Made by a program: the position numbers and the translations under genes | Assembly: GCF_900107015.1 (NCBI RefSeq) | Contig: NZ_FNOI01000002.1 | Location: 1 to 64,000 of the forward strand | Direction of reading: 5' to 3' | Origin: Litoreibacter albidus | GTDB lineage: Bacteria; Pseudomonadota; Alphaproteobacteria; Rhodobacterales; Rhodobacteraceae | Length of the DNA stretch: 64,000 bases | In this document: one piece after another, positions 48,274 to 57,918 of the stretch | How the letters are laid out: the number at the start of each line of letters is the position of its first letter | Position numbering within the stretch: position 1 is the first letter of the stretch | Notes under the pieces: generated by a model | Seen by the model: only the letters and a program-made list of their open reading frames with translations | Databases searched by the model: none | Told to the model about the DNA's origin: nothing

Positions 48274-48791
48274 CAGCTTCGCGCCATTTCACGTTTTAGC
48301 TTCACCATCTTGCGGGTGATCAGCTGCCGTTTTAGCGGGCGCAGATAGTCGATGAAAAGCTTACCCTCAAGGTGATCAATCTCGTGCTGAACGCATGTCG
48401 CCCAAAGCCCGCCAAAGGTTTCCTCGCAGGCCTCGCCGTCACGATCCATCCACCGGACGGTTACATCCGCAGGGCGTGTCACATCCGCGTATTGCTCCGG
48501 TATGGACAGGCACCCTTCCTCGTAGGTGTTCTGCTCATCTGAAGAGGCCACAACCTCAGGGTTGAACATCACCATAGGACGCGGGGTGTCCCCCTCGTTT
48601 TTCTCGCAGTCCAGCACGATCAGCCGATCCATGATGCCGATTTGCGGCGCGGCCAAACCAATGCCCGGCGCGTCATACATGGTTTCCAGCATGTCATCTG
48701 CCAAAGCCCGAAGCGCGTCAGAGACGTCAGCAACGGGCGCAGCCACTTTTTTCAGACGCGGGTCGGGGTGGATCAAAATAGAGCGTTTCAT
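48273..48791 (-). CDS. def: Peptide deformylase (first copy)
   Basis: This 172-residue canonical deformylase has GIGLAAPQIG, EEGCLSIPEQYADV and CVQHEIDHLEGKLF. The C-terminal basic helix RPLKRQLITRKMVKLKRE is of the kind that binds the ribosome. It is the first gene of the def-def-def-like-fmt operon and most likely the main deformylase. Confidence 0.95.
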   Translation of the reverse strand: MKRSILIHPDPRLKKVAAPVADVSDALRALADDMLETMYDAPGIGLAAPQIGIMDRLIVLDCEKNEGDTPRPMVMFNPEVVASSDEQNTYEEGCLSIPEQYADVTRPADVTVRWMDRDGEACEETFGGLWATCVQHEIDHLEGKLFIDYLRPLKRQLITRKMVKLKREMARS

Positions 48792-48892
48792 GCCGCCCAG
48801 ATAGCGCTTTCACGTGTGCGGAACAAGGGCATCCGGCCGCAAGCTTGACGCCACATCTACCCCCATCTAATTTGCCGGTGGGGGCTATACAC

Positions 48893-49549
48893 ATGGGATA
48901 TCCCGCCATGCGCATTGCCGAAGACCTAGCCTTAGCCCGTTGGATCAACGCCACGTTAGGCGTCGTCGGGATTACAACCGCCGGTTCGGGTCGCTGGCTT
49001 GCAGAGTATTTTGATGGAACGCCCTTCGTGTATTGGGCGCTCGGCGGAGCGACCTTTCTGACGGCCCTGCTGTTTCAGGGCTTTCTCTACAGACCGCTTC
49101 CCTCCGTGACATCACCGGATGAGATTGCGGATTCGCGACATCGGAGTTTAGTTCATGTCACCATCGCGACTGTGGGTACGTGGCTATACGTATTGGGCGG
49201 GGCGATGGTTTGGGCACAACCTTTCGGTGCAATGCTGGTCATTGGCGGGGGCTTAATGCTTCTGGGTGTATTCACAGGGCTAAGGGGCGGGCTTCCACTG
49301 CTACGCTTAGCACGCTTTGCACGGACTGACCCAACGCTGACCAGCGACTATGCGAAAACAAGCCAACAGCTGTCCTGCCGGAATGCGTATCTGGTCGGCC
49401 TGCAGTTCGCGCTGGTACTTGCCCTGCTTGCCTCACGGAACATGGTGGAGCTACACGCCAGCACTGCCGCTTTCGCGATCACCGCCACGATGGTCCTCAC
49501 CCAAGTTACAACACTCGCATGGCGCGAATGGACGCGCGACGACGCTTAA
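48893..49549 (+). CDS. Integral membrane protein of unknown function
   Basis: This 218-residue protein has about five or six hydrophobic segments (for example FVYWALGGATFLTALLFQGFLY, TWLYVLGGAMVW and AYLVGLQFALVLALLASRN). A short loop is rich in Arg and Leu (GGLPLLRLARFARTD). I do not recognise the family. ATG 48893 has GGTGGGGG upstream; ATG 48908 is also in frame. It is divergent from def and stands alone before the aminotransferase. Confidence 0.7.
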   Translation: MGYPAMRIAEDLALARWINATLGVVGITTAGSGRWLAEYFDGTPFVYWALGGATFLTALLFQGFLYRPLPSVTSPDEIADSRHRSLVHVTIATVGTWLYVLGGAMVWAQPFGAMLVIGGGLMLLGVFTGLRGGLPLLRLARFARTDPTLTSDYAKTSQQLSCRNAYLVGLQFALVLALLASRNMVELHASTAAFAITATMVLTQVTTLAWREWTRDDA

Positions 49550-49669
49550 ACAGGCGGCTCGTGTAGCAATCGCTGGAAATTCAGCCAGCTAAGGTCCGCG
49601 CGAACATTGACCCTTGCAGCCCAACGGGAAACCCGCAACTTTGCACTGACCAACAAGGAGAGCTGATCC

Positions 49670-50839
49670 ATGAGTTTCGACACCCAAATTGACCGCCGCG
49701 GCACCCATTGTGTGAAATGGGACAGCATGGAGACCCTTTACGGGGTATCGCCAGACGAAGGCATCGCAATGTGGGTCGCCGATATGGAGTTCCAGCCCCC
49801 TCAATGTGTCAAAGACGCCATCCAGAAGATGTCCGACCACGGCATATACGGCTACTTTGGCGACGACAGCGCCTATCGCGCGGCGATCCAATGGTGGATG
49901 AAGACGCGCCACAATTGGGCGTTGGACACGGACCACATCTTCACAACACATGGGTTGGTCAATGGCACCGCGATGTGTGTCGATGCCTTCACCGCACCGG
50001 GCGACGGCATTGTGCTGTTTACCCCTGTTTACCACGCCTTCGCCAAAGTCATCAAAGCGGCGGGCCGCGAGGTCGTAGAATGCGAGCTGGTAAACACTAA
50101 CGGTCGCTACGAGATGGATTTCGACGCCTACGACGCTAAAATGACCGGCAATGAAACCATGCTAATCCTCTGCTCCCCTCATAACCCCGGCGGGCGGGTT
50201 TGGAGCAAGGGCGAACTACAGGCCGTCGCGGCCTTTGCCAAGCGACACGATCTGATCCTTGTGTCCGACGAAATCCACCACGACCTTGTCTACTCGGGCA
50301 ACACGCATATTCCGATGGCGAACTTGTCGGGTATCGAGGATCGTCTCGTGATGATGACCGCGACGACCAAGACCTTCAATATCGCGGGCTCTCACTCGGG
50401 CAACGTGATCATTGCGGACCCTGATCTGCGCGCCCGATTTGCCGCGCGTATGGCCGCACTTGGCCTGAGCCCGAACAGCTTCGGGTTGTTTATGGCAACC
50501 GCAGCCTATTCCCCCGAGGGCGCGGCGTGGGTCGATGAGTTGGTCAATTATCTCGACACCAATCGCAAGATTTTCGATGCGGGCATCAATGCCATTCCAG
50601 GCCTGTCATCCATGCGGATGGAATCGACGTATTTGGCGTGGGTCGACTTCTCCGGCACCGGCATGAGCCGTCGGGAATTCACCGACCGCACACAGAACGC
50701 CGCCAAGATCGCTGCCAACCACGGGCCAACATTCGGCACCGGCGGCGAAGACTTCTTGCGCTTCAACATCGCAGCCCCACGGGCGGTCGTCGAAGACGCC
50801 GTGGCCCGCATGCAGGCCGCGTTTTCAGACCTGCAGTAA
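49670..50839 (+). CDS. MalY/PatB-type PLP-dependent aminotransferase (possible cystathionine beta-lyase)
   Basis: This 389-residue fold-type I PLP enzyme starts with the MalY/PatB pattern RRGTHCVKWDSM...MWVADMEFQPP. It has YGYFG, CSPHNPGGRVW, LVSDEIHHDLVY, the PLP Lys in TATTKTFNIAGSHSGN and the C-terminal FLRFNIAAPR with the carboxylate-binding Arg. Members cleave cystathionine to homocysteine or transaminate. The exact activity is not decided by the sequence. AAGGAGA precedes the ATG. Confidence 0.9.
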   Translation: MSFDTQIDRRGTHCVKWDSMETLYGVSPDEGIAMWVADMEFQPPQCVKDAIQKMSDHGIYGYFGDDSAYRAAIQWWMKTRHNWALDTDHIFTTHGLVNGTAMCVDAFTAPGDGIVLFTPVYHAFAKVIKAAGREVVECELVNTNGRYEMDFDAYDAKMTGNETMLILCSPHNPGGRVWSKGELQAVAAFAKRHDLILVSDEIHHDLVYSGNTHIPMANLSGIEDRLVMMTATTKTFNIAGSHSGNVIIADPDLRARFAARMAALGLSPNSFGLFMATAAYSPEGAAWVDELVNYLDTNRKIFDAGINAIPGLSSMRMESTYLAWVDFSGTGMSRREFTDRTQNAAKIAANHGPTFGTGGEDFLRFNIAAPRAVVEDAVARMQAAFSDLQ

Positions 50840-50844
50840 AGAGT

Positions 50845-53352
50845 TTACTCGCGGGCGCGCAACACGCGCGCTGGCCGCGTTGCCAACGGACGCCATGCGA
50901 ACATGAGCCCAGTTGCCAACGTGGCCAGTATGCCGCCGAGTATGATCGTAACCGCCGAGCCGTACGCGACTTGGAACTCTGTCTCCATCACGAAGACCGA
51001 GACAGCCCAGCCCGCCGCAACGCCCGCAACAAGAGCGATCACGCCCGCCGTCAAACCCAACAACGCGGAGCGTAACGCAAAGTTGGCCAATACCGCAGCC
51101 CGCGATGCGCCCAACGTCTTCAGCACAGCCCCCTCATAGACCCGCGCTTTCTCGCCAGCCGCCGCGGTGCCGATCAGCACAATCGCCCCTGTGAACAGCG
51201 TCGCAAGCGCACCATATGTGATGGCAGCCGCAATACCCTCCAATACTTCGCTCACGCGGTTAATTGCGTCCCGAACGCGAATTGCGGTGATGTTTGGATA
51301 GGTCTTTGCCATGTCGCGCAGGATGGCGCCTTCGTCAGCCTCTTGCGCATAGATAGTGGCGATATGCGTATGCGGAGCCCCGCTAAGCGCGGCCGCGTTC
51401 ATCGACAGTACGAACCCTAAGCCGCCAGTCGAAAAATCGACTTCTCGGAAGCTGGTAATCGTCGCGGTGATGTCGCGCCCTAAGACGTTCACCGTCAGGT
51501 CGTCACCCAGTTTCAAGCCGATCTCGGCAGCCTCTTCAGCAGCAAAACTGATCTGCGGGGGGCCGTCATACCCTTCACCCCACCATGATCCTTCAGTGAT
51601 TTTCGTACCCGCTGGCAACGCATCAGCATAGGTCACGCCGCGGTCACCGCGCACAACCCAGTGATCGCCCGCGACCTCCGTTGCGGGGCGGTCGTTTATC
51701 CGCGTGATTACCCCGCGCAACATCGGTGCGCTCTCGACCTTTGAGACGCTGGGGCGCGCGGTCAGCGATGCCACCAATGGCTCCAATTGGTCCGGCTGCA
51801 CATCCACCACAAAATAACTCGGCGCGACATCGGGCAGATCGCCTGCAATTGCATTGCGAAGGTTCCAGTCAATTTGCCCAACGGCCGCTAAGACAGACAG
51901 CCCTAACCCGAGTGACACTACTACAGCCTGCGCATCGCGCCCTGGCCCACCTACGGCCCCCAACGCAAAACGTAGCGTTTTGAACCCGCGTAGCCGCCGC
52001 GCCGCAACCCGCGCCAGCCCCCTGACGCCAAGCGCCGCCAGAACCAGCAACACGAACGCCGCGACGATACCAGCGGCGGCCCAAAGCGTGAGAACCACTA
52101 AGCCGGACAACCACGCCGCCGCGCCAATAAGCGCGGCAAAAAGCAGGCCGCACACGGCGATCCATAGCGGCCTTGGCCAGCCCTTGATGCCACTTTGTGC
52201 GTCCCTGAACAGGGCGGCGGCGCGGATGTGTTCCGCCTGCCCCAACGGCCAAAGGGTAAACACAGCCGCAGCCAACGCGCCATAAAGCGCCGCCTCCGCC
52301 AAAGGCCGCACGCGAAGCGCTAAATCAACAGGGACCGGCAAACTAGCCTCGATAATCGGCCCAAACGCCAAGGGTAGGAGACCGCCCAAAACCAGTCCCA
52401 TCACAATGCCCAGTGCCGCCAACGCACCCACTTGCAGGAGGTACACCTGAAACACCAATGCGCCCGACGCGCCGAGGCTGCGAAGGGTGGCGATGACTTC
52501 CGTTTTACCTGCCAAGTAAGCCCTTACAGCCGCCGACACACCTACGCCACCGACCGCCAATCCGGTGAGGCCAACCAGTACAAGAAAGGCCGACAACCGC
52601 TCCACGAAACGCGAGATCCCGGGCGCGCCATTGCGCCTGTCGCGCCAGCGAAAGCCAGTGCCTTCCAGCACGGTCTCGGCCTCGGCTTGCGCCGCGTCCA
52701 GATCCAGCCCTTCTAGTGTTTTTATCCGGTATTCTGTTTCGAACAGTGTCCCCGGTGCCAACAACCCTGCGGACGTCAATTCTTGACTGGCCACGAGCGT
52801 CGGCGGCCCCAAAGAAAACCCGGCCCCAGCACTGTCGGGCATCCGCTCTAATGCGGCAGTAACAATGAACTCCGTCGCCCCCAGCTTCACATGATCGCCT
52901 ATATCAAGGCCCAGCCGCGCCAGCAGCACCGGATCAACCGCAGCGCCCGGCATCCCGTCGCGCCCTGCAAGAGCTTGTTGCACGGTCATCTTCGGATTTA
53001 GCGTCACCTCGCCATACAGCGGATACATATCGTCGGCGCCTTTTACCTGCGTCAACGCGCGCTCATCTCCAGCTGCCAGCATGGACCGAAAGTCGACGAT
53101 CTCTGACACACTGCCCAAACCCTCGAAAAACGCGCGCTCCTCTGGTTCGGCAAAACGGTAGGTTAACTGCACCTCAGCGTCCCCTCCCAGAATCACGGCG
53201 CCCTGTTCGGTCAATCCGGCCTCAATCGCGCTGCGCACGGTGCCAATGGCCGCGATTGCGGCCACACCTAATGTCAGACAAGCAAGAAACACCCAGAAGC
53301 CCCGCAGCCCTCCACGCAGTTCACGGCGCGCGATCCGCCATGCAAGCGTCAT
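50845..53352 (-). CDS. ABC transporter permease, FtsX/MacB-like (YbbP type)
   Basis: This 835-residue membrane protein has an N-terminal span, a large periplasmic domain, then two clusters of spans with FtsX-type domains (for example FVERLSAFLVLVGLTGLAVGGVGVSAAVRAYLAGK and the C-terminal AITYGALATLFTGAIVLIG). This ten-span architecture matches E. coli YbbP. It forms one unit with the ATPase 53349-54044, overlapping it by four bases. The substrate is unknown; lipid-linked roles are suspected because the trio includes a TesA esterase. Confidence 0.92.
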   Translation of the reverse strand: MTLAWRIARRELRGGLRGFWVFLACLTLGVAAIAAIGTVRSAIEAGLTEQGAVILGGDAEVQLTYRFAEPEERAFFEGLGSVSEIVDFRSMLAAGDERALTQVKGADDMYPLYGEVTLNPKMTVQQALAGRDGMPGAAVDPVLLARLGLDIGDHVKLGATEFIVTAALERMPDSAGAGFSLGPPTLVASQELTSAGLLAPGTLFETEYRIKTLEGLDLDAAQAEAETVLEGTGFRWRDRRNGAPGISRFVERLSAFLVLVGLTGLAVGGVGVSAAVRAYLAGKTEVIATLRSLGASGALVFQVYLLQVGALAALGIVMGLVLGGLLPLAFGPIIEASLPVPVDLALRVRPLAEAALYGALAAAVFTLWPLGQAEHIRAAALFRDAQSGIKGWPRPLWIAVCGLLFAALIGAAAWLSGLVVLTLWAAAGIVAAFVLLVLAALGVRGLARVAARRLRGFKTLRFALGAVGGPGRDAQAVVVSLGLGLSVLAAVGQIDWNLRNAIAGDLPDVAPSYFVVDVQPDQLEPLVASLTARPSVSKVESAPMLRGVITRINDRPATEVAGDHWVVRGDRGVTYADALPAGTKITEGSWWGEGYDGPPQISFAAEEAAEIGLKLGDDLTVNVLGRDITATITSFREVDFSTGGLGFVLSMNAAALSGAPHTHIATIYAQEADEGAILRDMAKTYPNITAIRVRDAINRVSEVLEGIAAAITYGALATLFTGAIVLIGTAAAGEKARVYEGAVLKTLGASRAAVLANFALRSALLGLTAGVIALVAGVAAGWAVSVFVMETEFQVAYGSAVTIILGGILATLATGLMFAWRPLATRPARVLRARE

Positions 53353-54044
53353 TGCGCTGCCACCGCCAGAGTGTCGCTAAGCACTTGACCATCCCGAAGC
53401 TGGACAACACGGTCGCACCGCGACGCTAGCTCTGGGGCGTGGGTCACCAGGATCAAGGTCGCGCCGTATTTGTCACGCAGGTCAAACAGCAAGTCCATGA
53501 CCATCGCACCAGTCGCGGCATCCAGATTTCCGGTTGGTTCATCTGCGAGTAAAATCTTCGGTCGTCCGACCACAGCGCGTGCCAATGCAACGCGTTGCTG
53601 CTCACCGCCGGACATTTGTGACGGGTAGTGATCGCCACGCGCACCCAAGCCCACAGCTTCCAGTTCAAGCGCTGCGCGCCCGAAGGCATCCGCCTCCCCT
53701 GCCAGCTCCAGCGGCAAAGCCACGTTTTCCAAAGCCGTCATCGTAGGAATAAGATGGAAAGATTGGAACACGACCCCCATATTGTCTCTACGAAAGCGTG
53801 CCAGCCCGTCCTCCCCCATGGGCGTTAGATTTTGGCCAAGCACGGATATAAGACCCGATGTGGCGCTCTCAAGCCCGCCCATCACCATTAGGAGAGACGA
53901 TTTGCCTGACCCAGATGCGCCCGTAAGCCCCAAGGTTTCACCCGCTTCGACATCCAGCGTGATGCCTTTGAGGATCTCGACCACCCCCGCATTTCCGTCC
54001 AAAGACAGTGTCACATCTTTCAGGCGCATCACGGGGTCGGTCAT
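53349..54044 (-). CDS. ABC transporter ATP-binding protein (YbbA/LolD-like)
   Basis: This 231-residue ATPase has Walker A GASGSGKSS, the signature MSGGEQQRVALARAV, Walker B ILLADEPTGNLD and the switch His in LVTHAPELASRC. It belongs to the MacB/LolD subfamily that powers mechanotransmission-type exporters. ATG 54044 gives the normal start; the longer frame to 54158 runs through the divergent tesA gene and is rejected. Confidence 0.93.
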   Translation of the reverse strand: MTDPVMRLKDVTLSLDGNAGVVEILKGITLDVEAGETLGLTGASGSGKSSLLMVMGGLESATSGLISVLGQNLTPMGEDGLARFRRDNMGVVFQSFHLIPTMTALENVALPLELAGEADAFGRAALELEAVGLGARGDHYPSQMSGGEQQRVALARAVVGRPKILLADEPTGNLDAATGAMVMDLLFDLRDKYGATLILVTHAPELASRCDRVVQLRDGQVLSDTLAVAAQ

Positions 54045-54093
54045 TTCTTGGTCCTTGGGCTTGAGGCAACCTCTCTTAGATAGCCCGTTGCGG

Positions 54094-54819
54094 GTGCTAC
54101 GCAACCTCACGATTGCATCAGCACTGGCCAGCCCAGCCGTTGCGGAGCCAGTAACCATCGCAGCGCTCGGCGATAGCCTAACCCAAGGTTACGGACTAGC
54201 ACCCGAAGATGGCTTCGTCCCCCAACTGCAAAACTGGCTGACGGTCAACGGCGCAGACGTGGTGTTGATCAACGCGGGCGTCTCAGGGGACACCACTGCT
54301 GGTGGCCTATCCCGTGTCGACTGGACCCTGACGCCAGAGGTTGATGCGGTGATCGTCGCCTTGGGCGGGAACGACGTGCTGCGCGGCCTGCCGCCATCGC
54401 AAGCTCGCTCAAACATTGACGCCATTTTGACCAAAATCGCCGCGCGCGATCTGCCCGTGTTGCTGGCGGGGATCGACACGCCCAACAACTACGGCCCCGA
54501 CTACAAAGCGGAGTTCGACGCGCTCTATAGTGAGTTGGCCAGCAAGCACGGAGCATTGTTGGTGCCGGACTTTCTAGGTGGCCTGACCCGCATCGAGGAT
54601 CGCGCGATGGTGATGCGTGAGCACATGCAAGGCGATGCGATCCATCCGAATGCCTCCGGCGTTGCCCTAATCGTGGAGGCTATCGGTCCGAAAGTTTTGG
54701 AACTTATTGAACGCGTTCAGGCTCCAACTCAGCAAAGCGGATTGCCCAAGAGCGATAGGTATTATTCCAGTGGCGACCGTGCCGGATCAGATTTTTTCTG
54801 GTGTTGTCCCAATTGTTGA
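54094..54819 (+). CDS. tesA: SGNH-type esterase/lysophospholipase, TesA-like
   Basis: This protein of about 241 residues has a short signal peptide (LRNLTIASALASPAVA). It has the SGNH blocks GDSLTQGYG with the nucleophile Ser, NAGVSGDTTAGG, ALGGNDVLRG and DAIHPNASG with the catalytic Asp-His. It is divergent from ybbA-ybbP, the same trio as E. coli tesA-ybbA-ybbP. The start is uncertain: GTG 54094 or TTG 54088, both with weak ribosome sites. The last 30 residues (ending in FFWCCPNC) are unlike the usual C-terminus. Confidence 0.85.
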   Translation: MLRNLTIASALASPAVAEPVTIAALGDSLTQGYGLAPEDGFVPQLQNWLTVNGADVVLINAGVSGDTTAGGLSRVDWTLTPEVDAVIVALGGNDVLRGLPPSQARSNIDAILTKIAARDLPVLLAGIDTPNNYGPDYKAEFDALYSELASKHGALLVPDFLGGLTRIEDRAMVMREHMQGDAIHPNASGVALIVEAIGPKVLELIERVQAPTQQSGLPKSDRYYSSGDRAGSDFFWCCPNC

Positions 54820-54911
54820 AGCCTCGGCGGGATGCGCACCTACACTCCATAGCGCCCAAAAGCTTTGCCAACAGCCGGGAATAAAATCACGCCTTCGCCG
54901 CAGCGCAGCGC

Positions 54912-54929
54912 TTGCGAAGCGTCGCGCAA
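54912..54929. promoter_or_regulatory. TTGCG...CGCAA inverted repeat upstream of mcl1
   Basis: A perfect 5-bp inverted repeat, TTGCG and CGCAA with eight bases between, lies 57 bases before the mcl1 ATG in a 166-base intergenic region. It resembles the element upstream of mcd (spacer one base shorter). A shared acetate or CoA-ester regulator is a guess. Confidence 0.3.
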
Positions 54930-54985
54930 TATCATATCAACAGGAAGGACATATACGAAACATCCTTACTTGACGGTGATCACAC

Positions 54986-55942
54986 ATGAGCTTCCGCTTG
55001 CAACCTGCCTCCCCCGCACGCCCGAACCGCTGCCAGCTTTTCGGCCCTGGATCGCGCACCGCACTGTTCGAGAAGATGGCCGCGTCCGCTGCGGACGTCA
55101 TCAATCTTGATCTTGAAGACTCCGTCGCACCGACCGACAAAGACATCGCGCGCGCGAACGTCATTCAGGCGACACATGACGTCGACTGGGGGAACAAATA
55201 TCTGTCGGTGCGCATCAACGGCCTCGATACCCCCTACTGGTACCGCGATGTCGTCGACCTGCTAGAACAATCCTCTGAGCGCCTTGACCAGATCATGATC
55301 CCGAAAGTCGGCTGCGCCGCGGACATCTACGCCGTCGATGCTCTTGTCACCGCGATTGAGGCCGCGAAGGGCCGCAAGAAGAAAATCACTTTCGAAGTCA
55401 TCATCGAGAGCGCCGCCGGCATTGCCCACGCAGAAGAAATTGCCGCCTCCTCACCGCGGTTGCAGGCGATGTCGCTCGGGGCGGCGGACTTCGCGGCCTC
55501 CATGGGCATGCAAACGACTGGCATCGGCGGCACGCAAGACAACTATTACATGCTCCACGGCGGCGTTCAGCATTGGTCCGATCCTTGGCACTGGGCGCAG
55601 GCCAAAATCGTGGCAGCGGCGCGCACCCACGGGGTCCTTCCCGTGGACGGGCCGTTCGGCGACTTTTCAGATGACGATGGCTTTCGCGCCCAAGCGCGCC
55701 GCTCTGCGGTGCTGGGTATGGTCGGGAAGTGGGCGATCCATCCGAAGCAAATCGCACTGTCGAACGAGGTGTTCACCCCCTCCGACGAACAAGTCGGCGA
55801 GGCCCGCGAAATCCTTGCTGCTATGGAAACGGCAAAGGCCAACGGCGAAGGTGCCACCGTCTACAAGGGCCGCCTAGTCGACATCGCGTCAATCAAACAA
55901 GCCGAGGTCATCGTATCCCAGTTCGAGATGATCAACGGCTAG
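54986..55942 (+). CDS. mcl1: L-malyl-CoA/beta-methylmalyl-CoA lyase
   Basis: This 318-residue CitE-fold lyase matches Rhodobacter Mcl1 closely: RPNRCQLFGPGSR, INLDLEDSVAP with the metal acids, VRINGLDTPYWYRDVV, FEVIIESAAGIAH, MSLGAADFAASMGMQT and GKWAIHPKQI. In the ethylmalonyl-CoA pathway it splits beta-methylmalyl-CoA into glyoxylate and propionyl-CoA, and it also handles malyl-CoA. It stands as a single gene with its own hairpin terminator. Other pathway genes in the window are mcd and pduO. Confidence 0.96.
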   Translation: MSFRLQPASPARPNRCQLFGPGSRTALFEKMAASAADVINLDLEDSVAPTDKDIARANVIQATHDVDWGNKYLSVRINGLDTPYWYRDVVDLLEQSSERLDQIMIPKVGCAADIYAVDALVTAIEAAKGRKKKITFEVIIESAAGIAHAEEIAASSPRLQAMSLGAADFAASMGMQTTGIGGTQDNYYMLHGGVQHWSDPWHWAQAKIVAAARTHGVLPVDGPFGDFSDDDGFRAQARRSAVLGMVGKWAIHPKQIALSNEVFTPSDEQVGEAREILAAMETAKANGEGATVYKGRLVDIASIKQAEVIVSQFEMING

Positions 55943-55949
55943 CCCAAAA

Positions 55950-55978
55950 GGGCCGCCCTGATACCTCAGGAGCGGCCC
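55950..55978. terminator. Hairpin after mcl1
   Basis: A 7-bp GC stem (GGGCCGC / GCGGCCC) continues into CCTGA / TCAGG with a four-base loop and one bulged A. It lies between the convergent mcl1 and AraC genes. There is no T-run, so it may work with Rho or act in both directions. Confidence 0.7.
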
Positions 55979-55984
55979 GAACCA

Positions 55985-56821
55985 CTACTTCAGCGGAAGG
56001 CAAACCTCGGTCAACAAATCTTCCGGGGCCGTGTCCGTCGGATCGTTGAGGTACACCTCCATCGCTGGCGCGTCGCGCGGTTCTTGCCCACTTTCGGGCA
56101 ACCACACACCGTATAGGTAATCGTAGCCCGCTTTCAGACCTGAATATGGCCCTTTGAATGTCATCACGGCCACGCGGCCCGCGCTGACGGGTAGGTCTTC
56201 CATGTCGTCTGGCATGTCAAAATCTGCCCCCACCAAAATCCCCGCGTGACTGCGCAGCTCTGCCTCCGCTACGGCACTCGGGTCATCGTAATAAACCCCC
56301 GCCATACCTCGCGCCTGCGGCCAAAGCCCCCGCGACGAAAACATCGCAGCTAGCGCCTGAAACTTGCCGCCTATCTCCATATAAGGGCCGATATGCGGTA
56401 GTGCCGCCATACGGCCTTCGGGGCGGGTCTCGATCTTTACTGGATACATTGCATGTTCTCCTTGTTGGCTATGTGACCGTGGCGACATCAACGCGCCACG
56501 TCGGCGAAACGCTGCCGGAGTGAGACCAAACCCGTCCCGAAAAGCCCGCGCAAAGCTCGCGGCGTTGCTGTAGCCACAGCGTTCCGCCACCTGTGCCACT
56601 GGCCAATCCTTTTGCACCAGCCAGCACGCGGCGCGGTGCAGCCTGACGCGCCGCACCGCGTCTGCGCAAGTTTCACCGGTCATGCCGTGAAATACGCGGT
56701 GCCAATGAAAGCGGCTCATCGCTGCGATATCTGCAAGCGCATCCAACGACAGATCTCCCGCGGGGTTATCATGAATGTATTCCATCACGCGAAGCAGGCG
56801 GGCTTCGTAAGGGTTGGCCAT
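55985..56821 (-). CDS. AraC-family regulator with GyrI-like ligand domain
   Basis: This 278-residue protein has an N-terminal AraC DNA-binding domain with both helix-turn-helix units (LSLDALADIAAMSRFHWHRVF and VAQVAERCGYSNAASFARAFRDGFGLTP). A C-terminal GyrI/BacR-type effector-binding domain (VKIETRPEGRMAALPHIGPY ... VAVMTFKGPYSGLKAGYDYLYGVWL) follows. Such regulators (Rob/SbmC-like) sense drugs or small hydrophobic ligands. The target is unknown. ATG 56821 gives the usual start; it is divergent from accA. Confidence 0.9.
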   Translation of the reverse strand: MANPYEARLLRVMEYIHDNPAGDLSLDALADIAAMSRFHWHRVFHGMTGETCADAVRRVRLHRAACWLVQKDWPVAQVAERCGYSNAASFARAFRDGFGLTPAAFRRRGALMSPRSHSQQGEHAMYPVKIETRPEGRMAALPHIGPYMEIGGKFQALAAMFSSRGLWPQARGMAGVYYDDPSAVAEAELRSHAGILVGADFDMPDDMEDLPVSAGRVAVMTFKGPYSGLKAGYDYLYGVWLPESGQEPRDAPAMEVYLNDPTDTAPEDLLTEVCLPLK

Positions 56822-56938
56822 TGTCTTCTCCGTCACCTCTCCCGTTCTGAACTACCTTAACGCTAACTCACAAATCTTGCTGAGTTGCATCTGCCGCAAA
56901 CCATGGTCATATAACGCCCAAGCAATCTGGAGTCCCCT

Positions 56939-57901
56939 ATGACCAATTACCTTGAGTTCGAAAAGCCGCTTGCCGAGATAGAAGGCAAAGCCGAAGAGCT
57001 GCGTGCGATGGCCCGCGAGAACGAGGAAATGGACATTGAGAAAGAAGCCGCCGCCCTTGATCGCAAGGCGGCGGACCTGCTTAAGGAGCTTTACAAAGAC
57101 CTAACGCCATGGCGCAAATGTCTGGTCGCACGTCACCCGAACCGCCCACACTGCAAAGACTACATTGAGGCGTTATTTGACGAGTACACGCCACTGGCCG
57201 GTGATCGAAACTTCGCCGATGACCACGCGGTCATGGGCGGCTTGGCCCGCCTCGGGGACCGTTCCGTTATGGTGATCGGCCACGAGAAGGGCAATGATAC
57301 CAAGTCCCGCATTGAGCGTAACTTCGGCATGGCCCGTCCGGAAGGCTACCGCAAGGCGATCCGCCTGATGGATATCGCACACCGGTTCAACCTGCCTGTC
57401 GTTACACTTGTAGACACACCCGGCGCTTACCCTGGCAAAGGCGCGGAAGAGCGCGGGCAGTCTGAAGCCATCGCCCGATCCACCCAGAAGTGCCTAGAAA
57501 TCGGCGTGCCTTTGGTATCGGTTGTGATTGGTGAAGGCGGCTCCGGCGGGGCAATTGCATTTGCCACCGCCAACCGCGTGGCCATGCTGGAACACTCGAT
57601 CTACTCGGTCATCAGCCCAGAGGGCTGCGCATCTATCTTGTGGAAAGATGCCGAAAAAATGCGCGAAGCCGCTGAAGCTTTGCGTCTCACCGCTCAAGAT
57701 CTCAAACAATTGGGTGTGTGCGATCGTATCATCCCAGAGCCGATCGGGGGGGCGCAACGCGACGCGCAATCCGCCATCGCAGGTGTCGGCAAAGCCTTGG
57801 GTGAGATGATTGACGAGCTGTCCAAATTGGACAGCGCCGCGCTGATCAAAGACCGCCGCAGCAAATACCTACAACTGGGGTCAAAAGGCCTCGCGGCCTG
57901 A
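56939..57901 (+). CDS. accA: Acetyl-CoA carboxylase carboxyltransferase subunit alpha
   Basis: This 320-residue AccA opens with [19 protein letters not shown], including the helical region that contacts AccD. Its crotonase-like core carries [35 protein letters not shown] and [14 protein letters not shown]. With AccD it transfers the carboxyl group from biotin to acetyl-CoA, the first committed step of fatty acid synthesis. No other acc gene is adjacent, which is normal. Confidence 0.96.
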   Translation: MTNYLEFEKPLAEIEGKAEELRAMARENEEMDIEKEAAALDRKAADLLKELYKDLTPWRKCLVARHPNRPHCKDYIEALFDEYTPLAGDRNFADDHAVMGGLARLGDRSVMVIGHEKGNDTKSRIERNFGMARPEGYRKAIRLMDIAHRFNLPVVTLVDTPGAYPGKGAEERGQSEAIARSTQKCLEIGVPLVSVVIGEGGSGGAIAFATANRVAMLEHSIYSVISPEGCASILWKDAEKMREAAEALRLTAQDLKQLGVCDRIIPEPIGGAQRDAQSAIAGVGKALGEMIDELSKLDSAALIKDRRSKYLQLGSKGLAA

Positions 57902-57918
57902 CCCATGCCGCCGCGCTA

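Noticed and set aside
47818-48791. Recent tandem duplication of def
   Set aside because: The two active copies differ widely in sequence and length, so the duplication is old and matches the arrangement known in the group.
54045-54158. N-terminal extension of the YbbA-type ATPase
   Set aside because: It runs through the divergent tesA start region and does not resemble an ABC ATPase; the ATG at 54044 fits.
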